NCBI GenBank assembly: GCA_016808115.1 | Contig: JAEQBH010004407.1 | Span: 62,001 to 126,000 of the forward strand | Source: Tetrastigma voinierianum | Lineage: Eukaryota > Streptophyta > Magnoliopsida > Vitales > Vitaceae | Direction: 5' to 3' | DNA length: 64,000 bases | Shown here: positions 1 through 10,789 of the stretch, in pieces | Numbering within the stretch: the first letter of the stretch is position 1 | Layout: each line of letters begins with the position of its first letter | The notes under the pieces: generated by a model | The model's database searches: none | What the model saw: only the letters and a program-made list of their open reading frames with translations | Told to the model about the DNA's origin: nothing | Translations under genes and position numbers: made by a program

Positions 1-1150
1 TCTAGAGCATCTTGAAGTTGAAATTCTGACTTCCAATTCCAAATTGAAAAATTCAATATTCAGTGTTAGAGAAAACAGTGAAGAACAATCCAGCAGTTAT
101 GAAGAAAAAGTTATTGCAGAAAACAAAAGTTCAGAGGGTTTAATGCTCAAGGAATTGCCAACACATTTAAAATATGCCTTCTTGCAACCAGAAAAAGGAA
201 AGCCAATTATCATTTCATTTGGACTAACTAGAATTGAAGAGCAAAAACTACTGGAGACTCTCAGAAATGGGCAAAGAAGCAAATAGTCGTCTACGAAGAT
301 CCGAAGGAACCGGGCCTTCAATCAGAGTGCACAAGATCCCGCTGAGGAGAATGCTAGAACTTCTATAGAAACATCGTAGAAGGCTGAATCCAAGAATGAA
401 AGAAGTAGTCGGTGGCATCAAATGGCTAAATGCGTGTTTCATATATAATATCAAATGTTCCTCAGGTTTCCAAAGACATGGTTCCAAAGAATGGAGGATT
501 CACCGTGGATCGTAAAATGAGAAAATGAATTGACTTACAAGAACCGTGGATGATGGAGAGCAGGGTATAGACTACAGAAACATAATACTGCTATCGTAAA
601 GGATCATTATTCTCACCTTTCATTGACCAAATGTTGGATGTTGGGGCAAGACACTCCCATTACTGCTTTCATGGATATTATGGTTATAACCGATAGCACA
701 AATTCTGTAAGATCGTAAGAAATCAACATTTACATGTCTTTATGGCACCTTTGCCTTTAGAAGGATGTCATTTAGATTATGTAATGCTCCTACCACCTTT
801 CAGAGATGCATGATGTCTATATTTTTTGATTTGGTGGAAGAGGTTATGGAAATATTCATGGATGATTTCTCAGTATATGGATCCAGTTTTGAAGATTGTT
901 TGAAAAACTTAGAAACAATACTTCAAAGGTGCCAAGATAAAAATCTAGCTTTAAATTAGGAAAAATGCCATTTCATGGTAACTGAAGGTATATTCTTAGG
1001 GCACAAAATTTCTGCAGCTGGATTGGAAGTAGACCAAGCAAAGATTGTTGTTATAAAACTCTCTTGCCACATACAACAGTAAAGGGGATAAGAAGCTTCC
1101 TGGGACATGTCGGGTTTCTACAAAAGATTCATACATGAATTTTCAAAATC
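1..1150 (+). pseudogene. pol: Athila pol fragment: protease-RT linker and reverse transcriptase
   Basis: Reverse transcriptase copies element RNA to DNA inside the Gag particle. The frame at 44-286 carries the linker motif KELPTHLKYAFL, which precedes RT in Athila-type polyproteins. The frame at 765-959 carries RLCNAPTTFQRCMMSIF followed by FMDDFSVYG. The FMDD catalytic box (855-866) is intact at the amino-acid level. Between the two frames (290-760) the RT N-terminal half is readable only in shifting frames, with a degraded counterpart of the DGYSGYN region near 670-700. After 960 a stop interrupts the segment that reads KCHFMVTEG and LGHKISA in other frames. The fragment is clearly inactive and closely parallels the minus-strand copy at 46,261-46,775. 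Confidence 0.85.
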
Positions 1151-1690
1151 TTCGCACTAATGTGTGTACTATTGGAAAATATGCAAATTTTGATTTTAAT
1201 GAATCACAGTAGACTGCATTTGAGGAAATTAAATCTGTGATTAGTAGCGTACCAATTATGTTGACACCGCACCAACAAATGAGTTTGAGATTATGTGTGA
1301 TGCTAGTGATTATGCAAATTGGAGCCGACGGTTTAAACCGAAAAGATATTCAATGCCATGCAATTATGCCAACAAAACATTCAATGAGGCACAAGAAAAT
1401 TACTCCACCACATAAAAAGAGATGCTAGCAATGGTATTTGCTTATGAAAAATTTAGGCCTTATATATTGGGTTCCCATGTAATAACACACACTGATCATG
1501 CTGCAATTAAATATCTAATGGCTAAGAAGGATGCCAAGCCAAGACTAATCAGGTGGGTGCTACTGCTGCAAGAATTTGATCTTAAGATCAAAGATAAGAA
1601 GGGTAGTGACAATGTGATAGCAGATCACTTATCTAGATTAGAGAGAACTGCTGAAGCAGAAAAAGGGACAAAAATAGCATAAATTTTCCC
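1151..1690 (+). pseudogene. pol: Athila pol fragment: RNase H domain
   Basis: RNase H removes the RNA template during reverse transcription. The region 1,230-1,420 is frameshifted and encodes the domain's N-terminal part; 1,422-1,682 is open. The open part contains MLAMVFAYEKFRPYILGS, THTDHAAIKYLMAKKDAKPR and LLQEFDLKIKDKKGSDN, ending in ADHLSRLE. These are hallmark RNase H and connection motifs of plant Ty3/gypsy elements, including the conserved TDH and DHLSRL. The domain is contiguous with RT upstream and integrase downstream. It is disabled by the frameshift at its start. Confidence 0.85.
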
Positions 1691-2960
1691 TGATGAGCAA
1701 CTTTTTATGTTGTCAGTCCAAACACCCTGGTATGTTGATATTGTTAATTATTTAGCTTGTGGAGTAATGCCATGTGAATTCAATAATAAAATAGAGGAGG
1801 AAATTGAGAACCGACAGACATATATGGATGACCCACTACCGTACAAAAGAGGAAAGCAACATGACTATAAGGGAGATGTGTCCCGCAGACGTAATTGTGG
1901 TAGTATTATGGATAAATGTCATGCATCACCATATGGAGGACATTTTGTAGGAGACAAGACAACCTAGAAAATTCTCTAATCAAGATTTTATTGGCCTACT
2001 CTATTCAAAGACTGTTTTGAATTGGTAAAACATTGTGATGCTTGTCAGAGAATGGGCAACATAAGTAGAAAAAATGAAATGCCCCTGCAAGGAATTCTTA
2101 TGGTGCATATTGGTCAGATGTAATAGACTTTATAGGACCTTTCCCATCTTCATTTGGCAATATGTACATTCTCCTAGCTGTGAATTATGTATCCAAATGG
2201 GTGGAAGCAGTAGCCTGTCCAAGAAATGATGCCATCACAGTGGTTGGGTTAATACAAAGAAATATTTTGAGCAGATTTGAGCACCTGAATAATCATCGCT
2301 GGATGAAGTCATTTTGAAAATAAAATTTTTGCAAAGCTCATGAGCAAGATATGGAATCAAGCATCTAATGGATCGCTTATCACCTCAATCAAATGGACAA
2401 TAAATTTCAATAGGGAGATAAAGAAATTCTCGAGAAAGAAATGCAAGCAGAAAATGACTGGGTCTACAAATCGACGATGCACATGAGCCTATAAAACTCG
2501 CTTACAAATCTCCTGAACCCCATATAGAATTGTATATGGAAAACCCTGTCATCTCCCTTTAGAATTGGAATACAAAGCTATGTGGGCCATCAAGAAACTA
2601 ATCTGTGATTTTCAAGCTACCAAGAAAAAGAGACTACTCCAAATGAATGAACTGGAAGAATTGAGAAATGAAGCTTATGACAATGCCAAGATCTATAAGG
2701 AAAAGACTAAGAAGTGGCATGATCAAAGGATCCTCAGGAGGGAATTCAAGGCAGGAGAACAAGTTCTCTTATACAACTCCAAGCTTAAGCTATTTCCAGG
2801 GAAACTGAAGTCAAGATGGAGTGGTCCATATACAATGGTCTTATGTACACCCTGGAGCAGTAACATTGAAGACTGAACTGGAAGTGAATTCAAGGTAAAT
2901 GGTCAGAGACTAAAACACTATCTTGGAGGAAGAATTAAGGAAGCAAATCCAAATTTTGAG
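1691..2960 (+). pseudogene. pol: Athila pol fragment: integrase, zinc-binding to C-terminal domain
   Basis: Integrase inserts element cDNA into the host genome. The frame at 1,707-1,967 ends in the zinc-finger histidine region (CHASPYGGHFVGDKTT). The matching cysteines follow in another frame near 2,034-2,055 (HCDACQRMG). The catalytic core region is readable at about 2,107-2,275 (DFIGPFP and YVSKWVEA), then decays. The C-terminal segment is open at 2,565-2,876, with LQMNELEELRNEAYDNAKIY, KKWHDQRI and KSRWSGPYTMV. That wording is typical of Athila-clade integrases. At least three frame changes lie between these blocks. The same C-terminal block occurs on the minus strand at 44,407-44,817. Confidence 0.85.
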
Positions 2961-3216
2961 AAGAGATAAGAGAATTACTTAAATGAAGCCACTCTGCATG
3001 TTATGTCTATACTAAGGACATTAAACTGAGTAGCCTGTTAGCAGGCAACACAAGCAGGATTTTTCTTAATCTTTTTAAAGTTTTAATAGCTTTAGTAGTT
3101 CAGTTGAATTTTGTATCTAGGGTTGTAGTTTAAATATGTCAGTAGTTTTATTTTCAGTTTTGTTCATTTTCAGGACAATGAAGCAAAATTCAAGAAAAAA
3201 TTCATTAGAAAGAAGA
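2961..3216 (+). other. Post-pol noncoding spacer of Athila A
   Basis: This AT-rich stretch follows the integrase C-terminus and shows no reading frame of note. It ends exactly at the target-site copy CTACC that borders the solo LTR, and it resumes at 5,120. Confidence 0.6.
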
Positions 3217-3221
3217 CTACC
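3217..3221. repeat. Target-site duplication CTACC, left copy
   Basis: CTACC directly precedes the LTR terminus TGTGACG. An identical CTACC follows the other terminus at 5,115-5,119. Five bp is the usual duplication length for plant Ty3/gypsy integration. Confidence 0.85.
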
Positions 3222-5114
3222 TGTGACGCCCCAAAACCGGGGTGTCCGTTGACACCCACAACCTCGCTGAAATCTCTCTCGCCTCTCGTGACACGGACAC
3301 ACACATGAGTAAAAATGGCCGCGATTGCCTACATCGCCATACTCATCAAAATATATCTAACCAATTATATTATATGGTTCAAGAGCCGACATAATTTTAA
3401 TACAAACATATATTAAAATTAAAGTTCTAATACATGTTTTACAAAAGATAACAAAGCCACAATCCGGCTTTTCTTCTCAAAACGGCCTCTAATGAGTGCC
3501 GCCTTCCCGACAAGCCCTCGCACTAAATAATATTCTCAATGTGGTGAGCAATCATTCAAAGAAGGAATTACCTAAATGGGTTACTCCCCCCACCTAAGTG
3601 CACATGCAATGATTCAACATAAACACACACTCAAGCAAATACATGATCCATTTTGAATGTCTACATGCCTGGGCCCCATGTCTCGAGTCCTCACCGACTC
3701 CCTCACTCTTGTCTAAGCCATGTATGAGAAAACATTGTTTTCAAAACAAAAGCTTTTGTTCTCGAACACATATCGAGTTTCTGCAGAAACTATCGATCCA
3801 CCCTCCGAGTTTAATTGGTTGGAGTAACTTTCCAAAATAGCCAACTTCGGCCCTCATCCGGCGATCTATCAGACCATCTCCCAACCCAATTCCTCCTGGA
3901 AAACTTCCATCGAAATTCCTTCACAATCATGTTCCATTTTACTTTTTCTTTCTACGACTCACACCTAATTTCCTTCTGCCCCGATGCACATGGAATGCAT
4001 TATGCCATTTCCAAACCATTCATGCTAATATATTTACATGCATATGTTAACATAAATTAAATCACTCACATCATGTTAACACATCAAATTTACGATTAAC
4101 ATATTGAATTTCCACACAATTCAAGCCATTCATCCTAAAGAATATTTCATGCAACAAACACATGGACGTTGGGTCCAACTAATGCAAACTAGGACTGGCT
4201 TTTGAGTCCCAAACTCAGCAAGGTTGTCTCAGGGGCGCCTCAATTATCAAACATCTGCTCCACTTTGTGAAATCGAATCCACATATTTCCAGCCTCACGC
4301 ACCAAAACATAATTTAATGCATAAATTATCACATTACTTGTCCAAACAAATCTGCGGATCATCCAAAACGGGCTCCAAAATTCACACTTCTTGGCCCCAA
4401 GATTTGGGACTCGATCAAACCCGCCACTCACGTCTCAAATCAACCAAACCATTAACAAAACACTTAAATAAAAATAAACCAAGTAGGAGAAAACCTCACT
4501 TTCCTGAGTTCGGTCGGAACTCAAAACCGATACTCCACACGAGCCCTCACGTGAGGAGCAACTTTGTTTTTGCTTCAATGGAACCGATACCCACTGTTTG
4601 AAATTCTAGAGAGAAGGTAGAGCTTCTCTCTCTAAAAACGCTCCATTTTTGAAAACCTGCTCCCCCTTCTCCCCACTGCACGTCCAGCCCAATGAGAGAA
4701 GAAGATGTGTCATTTTTGTTCCCTCACACGCTACTTGTCACCTTCTAATTGGTTGAGAGGATTTCCTTATCCATTTTTCCAACCACTTTGAGATTCTCCA
4801 CCCAAGATCACGCCACGTGTCACCCATGGCCCACACTTGAGCTCATGTTTGACTATCCTCAAGATCGACATTACGGCACAATCGTGGAGCCACCTATAAT
4901 GTGCCAAGTGTCCCCGCACTACGCCGCGTTCGAAACGCAAGGCAAATCTCGACCGCTCCTCGGAATTGGATGAAATTTTGACATGGTAGCTAAATTTCAA
5001 GGAGACGATTCCAACGGGTGAAACTGTCATTATCCGATGTCTAGAAAAATCTCGATTTTGACCGAAAATTACTATCTTATCTTTTCGAGAAAATTAGAAT
5101 TTTCTGGTTTCACA
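3222..5114 (-). mobile_element. Chromovirus (Tekay/Del-like) solo LTR, 1,893 bp
   Basis: The segment begins TGTGACGCCCC and ends TTTCACA on the plus strand and is bounded by perfect CTACC target duplications. No internal region is present, so it is a solo LTR left by LTR-LTR recombination. Homologous LTRs lie at 26,076-27,707 (plus), 19,140-20,371 (partial, minus) and 56,069-59,325 (minus, next to gag). Orientation is assigned from the last of these, where the polypurine tract lies on the right. Shared internal landmarks include a motif resembling CACCTAAGTGCACATGCAAT and the ACATGCC region. It is inserted in the pol-ORF2 spacer of Athila A. Small frames inside it (for example 4,224-4,601) are not genes. 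Confidence 0.88.
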
Positions 5115-5119
5115 CTACC
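5115..5119. repeat. Target-site duplication CTACC, right copy
   Basis: Matches 3,217-3,221 exactly and abuts the LTR terminus TTTCACA. Confidence 0.85.
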
Positions 5120-5879
5120 TCTTCAAACTCGAATTGTAGAAAGAGCCACTTATAAGAGCATTTCTCATTCCCTAAACATATTTTAATGATACATATATAT
5201 ATTGCTGGGGAATTTGATGCTAAGTGCTTAAATGTTTCGTTTGAGTATTTTGATGCAAATGAGATTGTCAGTTTTTGAATTGATGATTTTCTATTGCTAG
5301 CATGCTCTCACAATACTTGAATTGAAAATCGACTCCAGTTGTGAGTGAGTAATCGAATTAGAAGGCGCTTAAGTTGCGTAATTTGGGGAACAAATTCCCA
5401 ATAAGGACAATAGAAAAATTCGTTGCGACATTGTTTTATAAGTGAGGGGAAAAGGGTGTCACAACAAGGATTTAATGTTCAAAGGAACTTATAAGAAATT
5501 TAGGTCGCGACGCAAGAAGTTCGGTCGCGACATAACTTACTGTAAAAAGACCGAAACTTATCGCGACCCTGTTTTTCATGTCGCAGCAGAAATTTTGAAA
5601 ATAAAATGAAAGGCAACAGAAATAGTGTCACGACTAGCTTTAAACACTGTCGTGACTTAACTTTCAATTTTCAAAGCTAATCTCTGTCGCAACAATAGTT
5701 TTCTTGTCGCGACAGTGGTGTAACCCCTCTGACACGTGTCGCGACAGATCTCTATTATAGGGACTAGCATTTATTGTGACAACCCTAAAGTGTGCCGCAA
5801 CATTAAAATTTTGCATTGGTCAGAAGATGAATTCATTTAAATCAAATTTATTGTGACTCAATCATTTATCTGGTCGCGA
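5120..5879 (+). other. Athila A pol-ORF2 spacer with GTCGCGAC motifs
   Basis: This noncoding stretch resumes Athila A after the solo LTR. From about 5,500 it carries at least five exact GTCGCGAC motifs (near 5,504, 5,523, 5,707, 5,738 and 5,873) and several one-base variants such as GTCGTGAC and GTCACGAC. Element B has the same kind of spacer between its integrase and ORF2 (43,700-44,100), which supports the assignment. A GGGGAATTTGATG stretch near 5,210 resembles the family's polypurine tract plus LTR start, so an alternative is that a fragment of LTR begins there. Confidence 0.6.
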
Positions 5880-5884
5880 CACAC
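5880..5884. repeat. Target-site duplication CACAC, left copy
   Basis: CACAC immediately precedes the LTR start CGATTAG (TGATTAG in the other LTR). It is repeated at 12,271-12,275 directly after the right LTR. Confidence 0.82.
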
Positions 5885-7381
5885 CGATTAGTGCCCAAAA
5901 GTGCAATTCAACCCTATTTATTATAGGTTTTGAGTGCTTTTGTGTACTAAACATGCTAATTAACCCGATTTACGATTACGGTCCCTAATATTCTAATGAT
6001 CGCATTTTTTGTAGCAATTTTTGCGCTTTTGCGGAGATAATCAGCCAAAAGTGTTGAGTCGATCCAAGCACGAAAGATTTAAGTCAAACTCAACATCATA
6101 TATCGAGACTAGAAGGAAAGAAGATAAGAAAAATGGGAAGAAAAATGAAGGTGAAGAAAATCTGATGAGAAGCAAGAGAGGAACAATGAGACCAATGGAA
6201 CAAGAGTCGCAGGAGGTTCATTGATTTCGCTAAAGCCAGCGAAACGCACCGCCTAACCGAAATCTCGATGCCTCGTCATGCTTTTGTAATTAATGCAATC
6301 GACTTCAATTTTTGGTGTATTACTCTTTTGTCCATTAACTTAGCCTAGTTGTTAGGTTTTTTGGTATTTTCATACCTTGAGGAGGCCTATATAAGCCCCT
6401 CTTGTTTTGTAACCTAAGCAACGATTCAAGCATCATTCGAGGAATAAATTTTGTAAGTTTTTATTTTTGTAAATAAGTCTTTTTATTTTTAGTTTTCGTT
6501 TTCTTCTCTTCTCCTCTTTCTCTCCCTTTCTAAGCCAAACACCCTCCAAGGATGACAACTTGGAGGATGAGCTAGCTAAAACCACTTCCTTCTTGGAAGT
6601 AAAAGGTCGCGGGGTAAGATCTTAGGGTCAGCTTAAGTGGTTCCGCTTATGTTGCTGTAGTGTATTTATGGCCCTTATATTCAAAACTTAGTTGCATAAC
6701 ATGGATGCTATTGTCTTGGCCAATACTTCCATGCTTTAGGTCCAAAGGTTCTGGTGAGAGATGCAATCGTGGTTCTTTAGACGGTCCTTACTACCTCCGA
6801 GGTAATATTTACATGTTATGGTTCTTCAAATTAAAGCAAATAACATTTACGCTATTGTTTTGGCCAATACTTCCATGCTTTAGAATACTCGTGCTCTGGG
6901 TGAGAGATGCACTCGTTATTTCTTAGATGGTCTTTACGAGCCTCAAAGAATGATAATGGAATGTTAGGGGTTTTAACTAAAAGGGCCATAACCGTATCCC
7001 GTGTTGACTAAATTAGAGTTGTTTTTCAACCCGGGGAGCTCTTAGTTAGCCTAGGATCTTAAAATCAGTGGCCTACTGCTTCAAGAAGTTCTCTTTTTCT
7101 TATTTTTCTTCATTTTTATTTTCAGTTGCAAACCATCCACTTAATTTTCAGTTTTTACAGTCATTCAGTCTTCAAACCACTTCCCTGTTTTTAACCAAAC
7201 CCAAAAATCCAAATTTAATTCACCGCCTTGATTTCACTAAATCATTGAGTACGAAGAAAAACCTATCCCCGTGTTCGACCTTTGTGATTCACTATGTCGC
7301 AAAGAGGGCTTGACTACTATAGGAGGAACTACTGATACAATTTTGTTGATTCCGCTCTACCCTACCGTGGCAATTTAATCA
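5885..7381 (+). repeat. Left (5') LTR of the non-autonomous element
   Basis: This 1,497-bp LTR begins CGATTAGTG (first base changed from T) and ends AATCA. It aligns along its whole length with 10,790-12,270. Shared landmarks include ATCGCATTTT, a TATA box, CCCCTCTTGTTTTGTAACC and GGGGTAAGATCTT. Frames inside it (for example 6,660-6,926) are not conserved in the other copy and are not genes. Confidence 0.88.
6387..6395 (+). promoter_or_regulatory. TATA box of the 5' LTR
   Basis: CTATATAAG follows GGAGGC and precedes CCCCTCTTG. The equivalent TTATATAA occurs at the matching place in the other LTR (11,274-11,281). Its mid-LTR position fits the U3/R promoter of an LTR element. Confidence 0.6.
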
Positions 7382-7383
7382 AA

Positions 7384-7401
7384 TGGCGCCTGTCGGGATG
7401 G
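7384..7401 (+). other. Primer-binding-like site of the non-autonomous element
   Basis: TGGCGCCTGTCGGGATGG starts three bases after the left LTR. It begins like the TGGCGCC primer site of Athila-type elements. The last half is divergent, so the priming tRNA is not assigned here. Confidence 0.6.
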
Positions 7402-7589
7402 TGCCCAGCCAGCGAGGAGTCGTGGAACACTTGTGATCCTCACTACAAGTCTTGGTGAATTTTTATCATTTTACGCTCATTTTTTCTTAGTTTTATTTAA
7501 CTCGTTAAAAAAAAAAACCAAGCCGCAGGATAGTTTCGTGTTGTTTTTGTGTGGCCCTATTTCAATCAAGGCAGGATTGTTTCAAAGGC

Positions 7590-8790
7590 TTTGAATCGAG
7601 AGAAAATGGAACACCCATATGGAGAGCAATATACTGTGAGGGTAACCCTAGAGCTTACATGACAATGAGGGACTATAGGAACCTTCCATACCAGGGCAAC
7701 CACCTGTAGGGAGAAATCCAAACCCACCTAGGTCCATGAGGGAATATAGAGACCAATGGATTGAGTGCACCCGCTTCATAGGGTTCCCTCAACTTATCCA
7801 CCTCCACAATATGATCATCCCGAACTTCCATTTTGCGCCTCAACCCTCAACACCTCTACCACCTCAGCCACCACGCGCATTCTCTTTGAGCGCCATTCGA
7901 CCTTACCAAACTCGGTGGGTGATGCTGTGGTAGAACAAAGGAATTCACGCCCAATCGAGTGAAAAATCCATACTGAGGAGAATTCCCCTGACCAAAGATT
8001 AGATGTATGAAAGATGACTTCAGCATAAATGGGATAACCGCAAGATTCCATTGAAGACCTAATTGATCAAAGAACAATGTTCACCGTAGGAGGATTGTCA
8101 AAGTGGCATAAACGGGCAGAGCTGCAGTAGTGACCGGGTCTGTGCCAATAAAGAAACTCGAGACACCGAGAGCTCCGAATAAGGAATCGGATGGGTTCCA
8201 AAATGACTTTGAGCAAAATTGACATTCAGTAGAATCCATCTCAAAACTTGCCCAAGATCTTGATCATCTCGTGAGGAGAGTCAAGAGGAAGAGTGTTTCG
8301 ATCGGAATAGCTTGGGTCAGTATGCCCAATCAAGCGTACCTCAGAGGAATTGAAAAAGTGGAATCATTAGAAGCTCCTCAAGAACTCGCAGGATACCCTA
8401 ATCAGTGATACTCGCCTGGAAAAGAAGAACAAAACACGCCTTGTCGACCGAGAAGAAAGGGAACATGAAAGCGCATGGGACCCAAGAGCCCATCATAGAT
8501 TCGACACCATTGCCACGCCTGAGCCACCTATTACCTACCGGCCAAGAGCTCCTCGGGATGACCGTACATCTTGCCCACACTGCGAGCAATCAAAACCGAT
8601 GACATCGGCTCAGGTAAGTCCGACCACCATAGTAGCCATGCAACGAACTTTAGAAGCGGCCTCTGTACATGCCTTTGCCACTACATCAAAAAAGATGGCA
8701 AATGCCACATTACTTGTATGATGGATTGGTTTGATCTTACGGAGTTCGGGTTTGGAACACACAGGACCTAGGCATTTCTAAGTTCCACCC
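7590..8790 (+). pseudogene. Degenerate proline-rich gag-like coding region
   Basis: An ATG at about 7,604 opens a frame reading MEHPYGEQYTVR. Coding character then continues across several frames to about 8,790. It includes MREYRDQWIECT and a proline-rich tract (QPSTPLPPQPPRAF) near 7,850-7,890, and a CPHCEQSKP stretch near 8,570-8,600. A proline-rich N-terminal Gag-like protein would suit a non-autonomous element that packages its own RNA. I see no capsid motif or zinc knuckle good enough to name it. Stops and shifts make it non-functional. It could also be leader sequence with chance coding bias. Confidence 0.35.
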
Positions 8791-10775
8791 ACTTTGTTTT
8801 TATTTTGTCTTGTTTAGTTTTATATTATCGTAGTTGTTTTGATCTTGGTAATTTTTCTTTATAATTTTCTTTAATTTTTAGTTAATTTGTGTTTAGATTA
8901 ATTTTACTCTTAATTTTTCTTGCATTAATTTTAGTAGCTTTTGTGCAATTTGGAACATATATTGAAAATCGAGAAGTGACAAAGCAGCGAAGTCGCAACT
9001 GTTCGCAACAATTTCACAACCATTTCGCAGCCTTAAGCGAAATCATGGATTTAAGCTAAGGGTGCCATTTCATTAGCTAGCGAAATTTAAGCTAAACTAG
9101 CGAAAATTATGTGAAGCGAAAATGTGTTTTAACTGGAACTGATTCTTTATGAATTTTTTGTTGTGAAATCTGTAATTTCGTATTAGAATGTATTCGCAAG
9201 TTTAGCCGATTTCGTTAGCTAGCGAAATTTCCTTCAGCTTAGCAATTTCATGGCAATTTCGCTAGGACCCACTTTTGACCTACAATTTTGTTTCGCGCAT
9301 AACTTTTTCATCCGAACTGTTAGTTTTAAGCGTTCTTGGTATCGTTAGGCTTAGAGTGTAGAATCAAATGAAATAAGGAACATTTTTTAGATTATTATGA
9401 AAGTGTATTTAAAAATGGTCAGCGAATCACTTTTCCTCTCTTTTCTTCTCCTAACTTGTTTATTTAGGCTTGACGGAGTGCATGGTGTCAATGGAAAGCT
9501 TGTGAGGTCTCTATCAGAAATGATCACATCTTATCATGGAGGTAACACTTCCTTCTCTAATTTTCCATTCCGAGCCCCATTTCGGACAGGGATGCTTGGG
9601 TTGGGAGAATTAGCAAAAGGAAAGTAGTTTTGTATTTATGTTTTGTTATTATTTTGTGCAAGCCCATTTTGTGATGTTCGGTGGCTTGCTGGGTCCCCAC
9701 TTTTATAAAATTTGTTATACCATCACGCTTACTTTTTCCAAAATTTGGGCAGTTTTTGCAACAAAAAACTTTTTGTGGTTTTGCCTAACACGTGGTTTGA
9801 AAAATTGAAGCTTTTGTCCAATTCTATTGATGTTAGATTGGTTCCATGCCGGATTAGTGAATGATTAGTTAATTCTTATTGATTTCGACCTTTTTCTTCC
9901 ACCTTTAGCTAACCACACACAAAAGCACATTAGATTTCAATGATGAAGGCTGAAAAAGCATGCAACCTCCTTTTATTTTGCATAACCTACCCTAGTTTCA
10001 TTGACCGCCTTTAATGAGTTAAGGACCCTGTGAAAAAAAAAGAAAAAGAAATGAAAAAGAAAAGAAAGAAAAGAAAGAAAGAATAAAATTGCAACGCTTG
10101 CCTTGAAACACAGCACGGTCAGGGTATATGGCGAAAGCCTTTAAAGCCCGGTGCCCTAAACCTTCACTGGTTGGGAGTCGCCGACTTTGTGTTCGCTACA
10201 TGGGTGGATAGGTGGAGTTGAGCAAGTTGTAGGTGCTGGAGTCTCGAATTCATTCGAAGTCCGGGGTGAAATCTGAAGAGTTTGTGGTCGAAAGATCCTT
10301 ATGACTTGGTGCCACAAGCCTTAGTGGTTGGGAGTCATCGGTAGATCCGGATTACATGGACTTTGGTGGTCGATTCCTCGGCATTGCACCCTAAAACACA
10401 AAAATAATTGTGGAATAAGAGGTGGGTCCTGATCTATTTAGGTTGGTTAGCGTGCTAGGTCGTGGTAGTAGCCAGGTTGGGGGGAGAGTGCAGTTTGACA
10501 GTTTATTGTCGAGAGCTGATAAAATAAAAACTTAGATTTTGGTGGAAGTTTCTGGTTGATTCATTGAGAGGGAGACTCTTTTGATACTCAATTTTGTATG
10601 GTATTCATTCTCTCATGATAGTTATTGAACACGGCCTTGATAATTCTTACTTAGGGTTAGGCATTACTTCTTCACAACCTTTTTGAACTACAACCTTTTT
10701 GTGTACATTATTTTGTTATCATTTTGTATGTTCTCTCTTTCTTTCTTTCTTTCATTATAGGACTAGCAATGTGTG
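8791..10775 (+). other. Long noncoding interior of the non-autonomous element, with GCTAGC palindromes
   Basis: No conserved frame is seen. Between 8,980 and 9,290 the motifs TAGCGAAAT, GCTAGCGAAATT and TTTCGTTAGCTAGCGAAAT recur on both strands around a CTAGCTAG core. A purine-only run lies at about 10,028-10,083. A partial internal duplication sharing GGTTGGGAGTC occurs near 10,170 and 10,330. A TTTC microsatellite stands at about 10,736-10,754. A short frame at 9,397-9,627 has a hydrophobic start but no support. Confidence 0.55.
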
Positions 10776-10789
10776 TAGGTTGGGGGGTG
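10776..10789 (+). other. Polypurine tract of the non-autonomous element
   Basis: GTAGGTTGGGGGGT directly precedes the right LTR start TGATTAG. This is the expected position for plus-strand DNA priming. Its position fixes the element's orientation. Confidence 0.7.

Noticed and set aside
4224..4601. 125-residue plus-strand frame
   Set aside because: It lies within the chromovirus solo LTR and does not persist in the homologous LTRs at 26,076 or 56,069.
9397..9627. 76-residue frame with a signal-peptide-like start
   Set aside because: It is short, lies in the noncoding interior of a non-autonomous element, and has no recognised domain or conserved counterpart.
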